A stretch of 64,000 nt of DNA, taken from contig DAOTXS010000087.1 in NCBI GenBank assembly GCA_034435055.1, forward strand, positions 131,703-195,702, given 5' to 3'. The position numbers were made by a program, and so were the translations under genes. The notes under the pieces were generated by a model, which saw nothing but the letters and a program-made list of their open reading frames with translations, searched no databases and was not told the DNA's origin. Origin of the DNA: DAOTXS01 sp034435055. Lineage in GTDB: Bacteria; Chloroflexota; Anaerolineae; UBA4142. This document shows positions 57,915-64,000 of the stretch, one piece after another. The stretch's first letter is position 1, and every line of letters begins with the position of its first letter.

Positions 57915-59305
57915 GCAGTATCGTTGAACGGATTCCACGTGATCAAGTATTACGTTGGTTGATTGTGATTGTTACAATGGTGGCGGCGGCGTTAATTGGA
58001 CGGATCGAGTTCGGTTTCCGCGAACTTGTGATCATCCTGCTGGGCGTTGTTGGCGTGGTAGTCTTGTTAGTCCCTGGTGCATTACGCGTGGGCTTTTATA
58101 TTCTTGTCCTGACATTTGCAGTAGGGTGGCGTCAGCTTGAAGTGACTCCCGCGCTCAAAATTCACCCGTCGGAAGTTTTTACTTGGGCGTTGTTCCTCGT
58201 GCTCGCATTTCAAGTCATCCTCGAGAGACGAAATGTACGGGTCCGTTTTTCCTGGCATTGGTTATTTCTGATTGGTCTAACCGGACTTGGAATAGCCACA
58301 ACTTTGTTAGAAGGCTTTCAACTCGATTTTGGATTAAGCGTTGCCAAGGGTTTCATATTGCTTTTCCCGGTCTCGCTCTTGGTTCAGCATTTTGTGCGCG
58401 ATGAGCAAAGCTGGCAACGAACGTGGTTCGTGCTTGGTCTGGTAGCATCTTTTGTATCTGCTTTGGGATTGCTAGAGTATTTTTTCCCTGAGGTAGTTGC
58501 GCCTTTTCGTGGTTATTTTGGTGAGACATCGACCATTGTATCGCAAGCTGGTTTTTTGCGCGCTGACTTTTCCTTTTTTGGCGGTGCAATCACCAGCGTC
58601 TTTTTGGCAATGACGATCCTTGGCTTGCTGAATGAAGGTCTTGTCAATTTGGGCTGGCAAAGATATGTGTGGCTGGCGATGGTAGCCCTGATAAGTATGG
58701 CAGTCTATTTTTCCGGTAACCGAGGCCCGGTAGTGGCTTTGGGAATGGGCATAGCCATCTATGTCTTGGTCAATCCGCATCAGCGTTGGCTGATTGCTAC
58801 CCTTGTTCTGATTGTCTTATTACTTTTACCCGACGTCTTTTTTCATAACCTTCAGCAAGCATTTCAAGGTTCGTCGGCGTTCGACAGTAGCGTCCAAAAG
58901 CGGGTTGAGCGTTTTCAGAACGCTTGGAATATGGCGCAACAGCGTCCAATTTGGGGCTTTGGGTGGGGAGCAAGCGGGTATGTCCATAGTGATTTGACTC
59001 AACTTGCCGCCGATGTGGGATTCCCGTTTACCATGATCTTTTTGTTATGGTACGGTCAACAAGCGTCGAAGAATCTCTGGAAAATATCCAGCGTTGGAAT
59101 CCCCTCGAGATGGCGCAACCGCAACGGCGCGATGTTGGCAACGCTGGCGGCTGGTCTTGGGATGCTGGCAACGGAAGGTATTTTTGTCTTACCGCACGTC
59201 ATCGCTCCGTTTTGGTTCATTGTGGCGTTGGCGGCGGTTTGTCCCACTCTGGCAACTCAGCCCAGCCCTGATGCAATAGTAGCCAAACCAACTCAAGAAT
59301 CATGA
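57911..59305 (+). CDS. O-antigen ligase/polymerase-like membrane protein 2
   Basis: A 464-residue polytopic protein with about twelve hydrophobic segments. The C-terminal part has NRGPVVALGMGIAIY and RPIWGFGWGASGYVHSDLTQLAADVGFPFTMIF, resembling the Wzy_C/WaaL loop and following span. It may polymerise or ligate the glycan made by the surrounding transferases, while the protein at 36196 serves another polymer or step. The ATG overlaps the upstream stop. The assignment to ligase rather than polymerase cannot be made from sequence alone. Confidence 0.7.
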   Translation: MSSIVERIPRDQVLRWLIVIVTMVAAALIGRIEFGFRELVIILLGVVGVVVLLVPGALRVGFYILVLTFAVGWRQLEVTPALKIHPSEVFTWALFLVLAFQVILERRNVRVRFSWHWLFLIGLTGLGIATTLLEGFQLDFGLSVAKGFILLFPVSLLVQHFVRDEQSWQRTWFVLGLVASFVSALGLLEYFFPEVVAPFRGYFGETSTIVSQAGFLRADFSFFGGAITSVFLAMTILGLLNEGLVNLGWQRYVWLAMVALISMAVYFSGNRGPVVALGMGIAIYVLVNPHQRWLIATLVLIVLLLLPDVFFHNLQQAFQGSSAFDSSVQKRVERFQNAWNMAQQRPIWGFGWGASGYVHSDLTQLAADVGFPFTMIFLLWYGQQASKNLWKISSVGIPSRWRNRNGAMLATLAAGLGMLATEGIFVLPHVIAPFWFIVALAAVCPTLATQPSPDAIVAKPTQES

Positions 59306-61305
59306 AGTCTGTTTCTTCGTCCAATTGGCATCTTGGATTCCTTTTCCTAACTTTGCTGGTCGCTTTTGCCCTCTCCTTTTTCAACCTCGGCGCGCGCACG
59401 CTACATGGGGATGAGTTTGGCAGTATTGCAGAGGCGATAACATTCGGTCGCAACGCTAATTCGCTTCCCTATTTTTTGCTATTACGCTTCTGGATAATTT
59501 TGGGCAATAATGAATTCTGGCTACGGTCATTTTCGGTATTTGCAGGGGTGGGGGCAATTGCGATTACATTTGCAGGAGTTAAAGAACTGGGCGGAAGATC
59601 GCTTGCCCAGCTCGTTGCATTATTACTCGCAACTAGCCCCTTTCTTGTCGTTTACAATCAACAAGTTCGTTTCTACAGTCTTGCGGTATTAATCGCGGGC
59701 ATATCGCTGTGGACGTTTTTCATTTTACTCAAGCGCACTACATCTCGGACGATAATTGCTTGGATGATAGCCGGGTGTCTAGCAGTTTTGGGGCTATTCA
59801 TGAATCTGCTGTTGGTGTTTGGACAAATTCTCACCCTGTTTGGAATCACTCGACGGCTGAGTCCGCGTGTCAAATTGACTGTAATTTTTCTAGTGCTGGC
59901 AATTGCTTTTTTATTGCTTGTTGTTCCATTCGTTCGTCAAATTGTCTTTGATGCGTTGGCAACTTATACCAATGCCAATGTCCGTTACAATGCTTCGCGA
60001 GGTTTGGCGTTTTCGCATTTTGCTAAAATTCCAATGACGCTCTTCTTTTTTATTTTTGGTGAGTCGGTCTATCCTTTGAACTTGTGGTTGGTTCTGCCGG
60101 GTTTTCTCATTTATGGGACTGCCACATTTGCTGGTTTAATTGCTCTACGCGATTATCCACACGTGTTAATGTTTGTGCTTGTCACGATTGTGTTTGCGCT
60201 TGTTTTGTTATTTCTCGTTTTTGATCCACTTGCTCCGCCCGATTTGCAAGGCGCCGCGCCGCGCTACTTGATTTTTCTCCTGCCCCTCTTCTATCTCGTC
60301 GTTGCCGCTGGTGTGCAGAGCCAACGCTCTTGGCTGATGATCCCATTGCTCTTGGTCAACTTCGGGTCGCTGATGTCGTACTGGTTTGGCGATTGGGCAT
60401 ACACCGATGACTTGGTAAACTGGCGGCAAGTAACGCAATGGGTTGGCAATTACATCACGCCGCAAACGCTCATCCTCGCCGATGGACGCGCGCAAGCATC
60501 TGCCGACTATTACTTTCCCGTCGAATGGAATCGGCAGGGAACGTGGGGTTTTCAGACAGAAGATCAATTGAACGATCTAGCTGACTATTCGCGCATCGTT
60601 TGGCTCTCGTACAACTTTCACGCCGATGCGCGCGTGCAGGCGACGACATTGATGCAGAAGATTGCTCGCCGTTACGATCAAACAGCAGTGTGGAACAAAT
60701 ATCCTTTGTTCGTCAATGTCTACGACCGCAAGCCGGAAAATCCCAACACCTATCGCGTCGATGCCTCCACCGGCAGAGTGAATCTCCCGCTTGAAATTTA
60801 CGGACTTGAATTTCAAGACTTGCGTTTGCCGCTTGCCTTGACGCTTAACCATCGCACGGTTGAAAGTACGGGCGCATTCGGTTTGCCCGGGTTTGATCGC
60901 CAAGTGACGCGGACGATTCCTTTTTCATCGCCGATGCCGGCGCGCGCGCTTTGGCTGGCAAGTAACCTTGTCGGCGCAAGTACGGAAACCGGCAAACCAA
61001 TTGGCTATTTGAACATCATCGACGAGAATGGCGCGGCGCAAAAAATTTTATTGCGATATGGTTTTGAGACTAGCGCGTGGAATCAACCGTGCCAGCCCAA
61101 CGCGTGCGCGCCGGCGTTCACGTGGCGCAAGCGTTTGGCTTTGCTTGGCGCGGAGAGTTATGCTGGCAGTTGGCAAGAATTCGATGCGTCGATTTTTGTG
61201 GCGCGGATCGATTTTGCTCAAGCGGCGCGCGTGCGCGCTGTCGAGTTTGAACGTGTGGATTCGCCGGGCGTGTTGTACATTTGGGGAATTGTGTTTCAGC
61301 AATGA
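59302..61305 (+). CDS. GT39-like membrane glycosyltransferase with C-terminal soluble domain
   Basis: A 667-residue protein with about eleven membrane spans up to residue 370 and a soluble C-terminal region. LHGDEFGSIAEAI (D37/E38) in the first outer loop carries the acidic pair of GT-C enzymes. LLATSPFLVVYNQQVRFYSL is the typical following motif. The C-terminal about 290 residues begin with ADGRAQASADYYFPVEW and end in a beta-rich domain, possibly glycan binding. ATGA overlap on both sides. It probably adds a side sugar on the outer face of the membrane. Confidence 0.8.
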   Translation: MKSVSSSNWHLGFLFLTLLVAFALSFFNLGARTLHGDEFGSIAEAITFGRNANSLPYFLLLRFWIILGNNEFWLRSFSVFAGVGAIAITFAGVKELGGRSLAQLVALLLATSPFLVVYNQQVRFYSLAVLIAGISLWTFFILLKRTTSRTIIAWMIAGCLAVLGLFMNLLLVFGQILTLFGITRRLSPRVKLTVIFLVLAIAFLLLVVPFVRQIVFDALATYTNANVRYNASRGLAFSHFAKIPMTLFFFIFGESVYPLNLWLVLPGFLIYGTATFAGLIALRDYPHVLMFVLVTIVFALVLLFLVFDPLAPPDLQGAAPRYLIFLLPLFYLVVAAGVQSQRSWLMIPLLLVNFGSLMSYWFGDWAYTDDLVNWRQVTQWVGNYITPQTLILADGRAQASADYYFPVEWNRQGTWGFQTEDQLNDLADYSRIVWLSYNFHADARVQATTLMQKIARRYDQTAVWNKYPLFVNVYDRKPENPNTYRVDASTGRVNLPLEIYGLEFQDLRLPLALTLNHRTVESTGAFGLPGFDRQVTRTIPFSSPMPARALWLASNLVGASTETGKPIGYLNIIDENGAAQKILLRYGFETSAWNQPCQPNACAPAFTWRKRLALLGAESYAGSWQEFDASIFVARIDFAQAARVRAVEFERVDSPGVLYIWGIVFQQ

Positions 61306-62084
61306 ATCGAACTCATCCACCACTTTCTGTACTCTTGCCCACCTTCAACAACGAAACGATCATCCGCGACTGTCTGGAATCGGTCAAATGGGCGGATGAA
61401 ATTTTCGTCGTCGATTCGTTCAGCACCGACCGCACACTCGACATCTGCCGCGAGTACCGCGCGCGCATCGTTCAGCACGAGTACATCCAATCGGCAAAGC
61501 AAAAGAACTGGGCGATCCCGCAATGCGCGCACGAGTGGGTTTTTCAAATCGACACCGACGAAGTGTTGGAACCCGGCGCGCGCAAAGAAATCGAGCGAGC
61601 GATTGCCGCCGCGCCGGCAGACCAGAATGTCTTTCGCCTGCCGCGCAAAAATCACATCCTCGGCGTGTGGATCAAAGCGGCTGGCATTTATCCCGATTAT
61701 CAAACCCGGCTTTTTCGCCGCGACGATGCGCGCTTTGAAGATAAAGAGGTGCACGCGCACATTCGCGCGCCCGGGCGCGTTGGCACGTTGCGCCATCACC
61801 TCTTGCATTACGGAATGACCTCGATCAGCAAACAACTGTCCAACCTCGACCGCTATTCACGCTATCAAGCCGACGAACTGTGCAAACGCGGCAAACGCTT
61901 TCACTGGTATCAACTCGTCTTCCGACCGATTGCGATTTTCGGGTATTACTACTTTTGGAAATTGGGTTGGACGGCGGGTTATCGCGGCTGGTTGATTGCC
62001 GCAATCAACGCCTCGTTCGATTTTTGGGCGCATGCCAAGTTGTGGGAACTGCAAACGTTCAAACTTCCTGCCAGCCCCCAATAA
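61302..62084 (+). CDS. GT2 glycosyltransferase (WaaE/KdtX-like)
   Basis: A 260-residue GT-A enzyme. LSVLLPTFNNETIIRDCLES opens the domain. VDSFSTDRTLDICREY and QSAKQKNWAI are the signature of the WaaE/KdtX-like group, and DTD at 84-86 (FQIDTDEVL) binds the metal. The C-terminus has a hydrophobic segment (about residues 215-245), suggesting membrane association. Members often add heptose or glucose to a lipid-linked core, but the donor is not predictable. Its TAA is continuous with an ACGTTATGCGAAA repeat end. Confidence 0.87.
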   Translation: MNRTHPPLSVLLPTFNNETIIRDCLESVKWADEIFVVDSFSTDRTLDICREYRARIVQHEYIQSAKQKNWAIPQCAHEWVFQIDTDEVLEPGARKEIERAIAAAPADQNVFRLPRKNHILGVWIKAAGIYPDYQTRLFRRDDARFEDKEVHAHIRAPGRVGTLRHHLLHYGMTSISKQLSNLDRYSRYQADELCKRGKRFHWYQLVFRPIAIFGYYYFWKLGWTAGYRGWLIAAINASFDFWAHAKLWELQTFKLPASPQ

Positions 62085-62180
62085 ACGTTATGCGAAACAA
62101 GGAATCTCACGCCAAGCCGCAAAGTTCGCAAAGGTTCTGGAATTATTTTTTGCGTTCTTTGCGCCTTTGCGAGAGCCAAG
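62085..62180. repeat. Repeat region abutting a stop codon
   Basis: ACGTTATGCGAAA (62085-62097) directly follows the TAA of the GT2 gene and matches the element end at 38939 at 12 of 13 positions. After it, ACGCCAAGCCGCAAAGTTCG and GCGTTCTTTGCGCCTTTGCG form imperfect inverted arms (62108-62180) like those around 38745-38929. Confidence 0.7.
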
Positions 62181-62202
62181 ATTTTATTCCACATAAAATC
62201 TG

Positions 62203-63384
62203 ATGAAAACAATTGCGTTCGTCCAAGTCGCGTCGCAAATGAGCGGCGTCGAGTTCAGCACGTTGTATCTTGCGCAACATCTCGACCGCGCGCGGTGGTC
62301 GCCGCTCGTCATTTGTCCAAGCGACGGCGATTTGCCGCAACGCTGTCGTGAGCAACACATCCCGGTGGCGATTGTGCCGCGCGCGCGAATGTATTCCACG
62401 AGCATTCGCATCGGCCGGTTTCGCATTCCCAATCTTTTAGCGTGGTTGTTGAATCTTGCCGCATTCGACACGAGCGCGCAAAATCTTGCGCGTTTTTTTG
62501 CAACCCAGCGTCCCGCTTTGATCGTGACCAAAGGATTGCTCGCGCATTTTTACGGCGGACTCGCCGCCAAGCGCGCCGGGATTCCGTGCGTCTGGCACAT
62601 CCAAGATCGCGTGTCGGAACGCTTGGGTTTGATTTTTCCGGCGTTGCTCGCGTTCGGTGCGCGCGCCTTTGCCCAACAAATCATCGTCGATGCGGAAAGC
62701 ATCGCGCGCCAAGTTGCGCTTGCCGTCCCGCGCGAACACATTCACGTGATTTGGAATGGCGTCGATATCGAGCAATTTCATCCCGGGATCGATGGCGCGT
62801 CCGTCCGCGCCGAGTGGCAGGTCGCGCCCGACGATTTGCTCATCGGCATTGTTGGACGTTTGACGCCGTGGAAAGGGCAACACCTTTTGCTCGATGCGTT
62901 CGCGCGCATTGCAAATGAGTTTCCGCGCGCGCGCGTCGTTTTGATTGGCAGTGCGTTGTTCGATACCGATGCGTACGCACTTTCACTCCGCGCGCAAATC
63001 GAACACCTGGGAATTGGCGCGCGCGTGCATTTTGCCGGCTTTCGCTGGGATATGCCGCACGTGCTTGCCGCGCTCGATGTTGTGGCGCACACATCCATCG
63101 AAAAAGATTCGACGCCGCTCGCGGTCGTCTCGGCGTTTGCCGCCGGCAAAGCGCTGGTGTGCGCGCACGTCGACGGCATCGCCGAACTTTTCGATGACGG
63201 TATCGATGGTTTGTTGTTTCCGCCGGGCGATGTGGACGCGCTGACCGAAAAACTGGCGCTGCTTTTGCGCGATGCCGATTTGCGGACGCGGCTGGGACGC
63301 GCGGCGCGCGCCAAAGCCGAACGCCGGTTGAGCATCGAGCAACAGACCCGCGCGTGCGAAACTGTGTTCGAGCAAGTGATATGA
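62203..63384 (+). CDS. GT4 glycosyltransferase
   Basis: A 393-residue GT-B enzyme. IAFVQVASQMSGVEFSTLYL opens the acceptor domain and IGIVGRLTPWKGQHLLLDAF the donor domain. At the donor site EKDSTPLAVVSAFAAGKALV, the first Glu is kept but the second position of E-x7-E is not Glu, a variation shared in part with the GT4 at 50092. WNGVDIEQFHPG is the usual linker motif. The ATGA overlap couples it to the truncated GT4 at the window end. Confidence 0.85.
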   Translation: MKTIAFVQVASQMSGVEFSTLYLAQHLDRARWSPLVICPSDGDLPQRCREQHIPVAIVPRARMYSTSIRIGRFRIPNLLAWLLNLAAFDTSAQNLARFFATQRPALIVTKGLLAHFYGGLAAKRAGIPCVWHIQDRVSERLGLIFPALLAFGARAFAQQIIVDAESIARQVALAVPREHIHVIWNGVDIEQFHPGIDGASVRAEWQVAPDDLLIGIVGRLTPWKGQHLLLDAFARIANEFPRARVVLIGSALFDTDAYALSLRAQIEHLGIGARVHFAGFRWDMPHVLAALDVVAHTSIEKDSTPLAVVSAFAAGKALVCAHVDGIAELFDDGIDGLLFPPGDVDALTEKLALLLRDADLRTRLGRAARAKAERRLSIEQQTRACETVFEQVI

Positions 63385-64000
63385 GCGCGCGGATTTTATT
63401 CGTGCATAATCACCCGGCAAAATTCGTGCAGATCGATCTTGCACTCTTGCGCGAAAAATATACGGTGGTCGAGTGGGATCAACGCGGGCGCGTCGTGAAT
63501 TTAATCGCGTTGGCGCGCGCGGTCGCGCAGAGTGATTTGGTGTTTGGTTGGTTCGCCAGTTGGCACACTTTTTTTCCAACGTGGTTGGCACGCTGGTTGA
63601 AGCGTCCGGTCCTGCTCGTCGTTGGCGGGTACGATACCGCGAATCTGCCGGCTATTGGTTACGGAAATATGCGCGGCGGCGTCAAGCGCGTAATTTCTCG
63701 CGCGACGATGCGCGCGGCGACCGGCTTGATTACCAACTCGTACTTTACGCGCGACGAAGTGATCCGCAATGCCGGTGTCGATGCCGCGCGCGTAACGGTG
63801 ATCTATCACGGTTTGGAATCGGTTACTCCCCCAAACTCACGCAAAGAAAATTTTGTGATCACTGCCGGCAACATCAATCGCTCGAACTTGCATCGCAAAG
63901 GCATCGAGTCATTTGTCCGTGCCGCCGCGCACTTGCCCGAAATTCCTTTTATCGTGATCGGCGCGTGGCGCGATAACGCCATCGATGATTTGCGCGCGAT
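63381..64000 (+). CDS. GT4 glycosyltransferase, 3' partial
   Basis: The open frame starts at ATG 63381, overlapping the previous stop, and runs off the window after about 206 residues. It begins MSARILFVHNHPAKFVQIDL. It continues with RPVLLVVGGYDTANLP, TGLITNSYFTRDEVIRNAGV and the linker signature VTVIYHGLES, and reaches NFVITAGNINRSNLHRKGIE, the first strand of the donor domain. The donor-site glutamates would lie beyond the edge. No stop or frameshift is seen in the visible part. Confidence 0.85.
   Translation, partial: MSARILFVHNHPAKFVQIDLALLREKYTVVEWDQRGRVVNLIALARAVAQSDLVFGWFASWHTFFPTWLARWLKRPVLLVVGGYDTANLPAIGYGNMRGGVKRVISRATMRAATGLITNSYFTRDEVIRNAGVDAARVTVIYHGLESVTPPNSRKENFVITAGNINRSNLHRKGIESFVRAAAHLPEIPFIVIGAWRDNAIDDLRA

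Overview
The window reads as one long cell-surface polysaccharide locus from a bacterium that is probably a member of the Chloroflexota (Anaerolineae-like). That assignment is an inference. It rests on secreted proteins with Thr/Pro-rich linkers and a short YLPLI-type motif I associate with this phylum, on frequent GTG/TTG starts in ATGA/GTGA/TTGA overlaps, and on intergenic hairpin repeats of a kind common in these genomes. No rRNA, tRNA, phage or CRISPR array was seen. All genes lie on the + strand except two secreted-protein genes at 27.9-31.4 kb. The first and last genes are cut by the window edges.

Layout. 0-2.2 kb: UDP-GlcNAc 2-epimerase (partial) and an FAD oxidoreductase. 2.2-14.5 kb: mostly exported or envelope proteins (two recently homogenised LamG proteins, a Tat-exported deacetylase-like protein, a lipoprotein-like hydrolase, a lectin-fold protein, a second deacetylase, a hexapeptide acyltransferase, a multipass acyltransferase and a PQQ-type beta-propeller). 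14.9-19.6 kb: a carbamoyltransferase operon with two small membrane proteins and two SGNH hydrolases, resembling the sxtI-sxtL arrangement. 19.6-23.5 kb: acyl carrier protein, SDR reductase, AMP-binding ligase and a GT39-like membrane glycosyltransferase. 23.5-27.8 kb: a BNR protein, then a Wlb/Wbp-type dehydrogenase, acetyltransferase and aminotransferase set for diacetamido-uronic sugars, closed by a strong bidirectional terminator. 27.9-31.4 kb, minus strand: a clan GH-A-like glycosidase and a DNRLRE protein.

32-37.4 kb: a compact operon with hexapeptide transferase, polyprenyl-phosphate GT2, initiating sugar-phosphate transferase, NDP-sugar 4,6-dehydratase and O-antigen ligase. 37.4-46.4 kb: a recombination-rich stretch with a putative nucleotidyltransferase between inverted 120-bp MITE-like repeats, a methyltransferase, and an ABC O-antigen exporter (wzm/wzt) split by a small element encoding a four-helix-bundle protein. 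The 3' part of wzt and the next three genes form an AT-rich foreign cassette. 46.7-64 kb: a run of GT4 and GT2 glycosyltransferases with an FkbM methyltransferase, a sugar N-formyltransferase, two GT39-like enzymes and a second ligase-like protein.

Together the genes support nucleotide-sugar synthesis, lipid-linked assembly, decoration (acetyl, acyl, carbamoyl, methyl, formyl), export and ligation of one or more polymers. The most unusual features are repeat-like sequences that sit between genes and also in frame inside five coding sequences (wzt, three GT4s, one GT2), and a Wzt whose C-terminal substrate-recognition half appears to have been swapped together with a methyltransferase/glycosyltransferase cassette.
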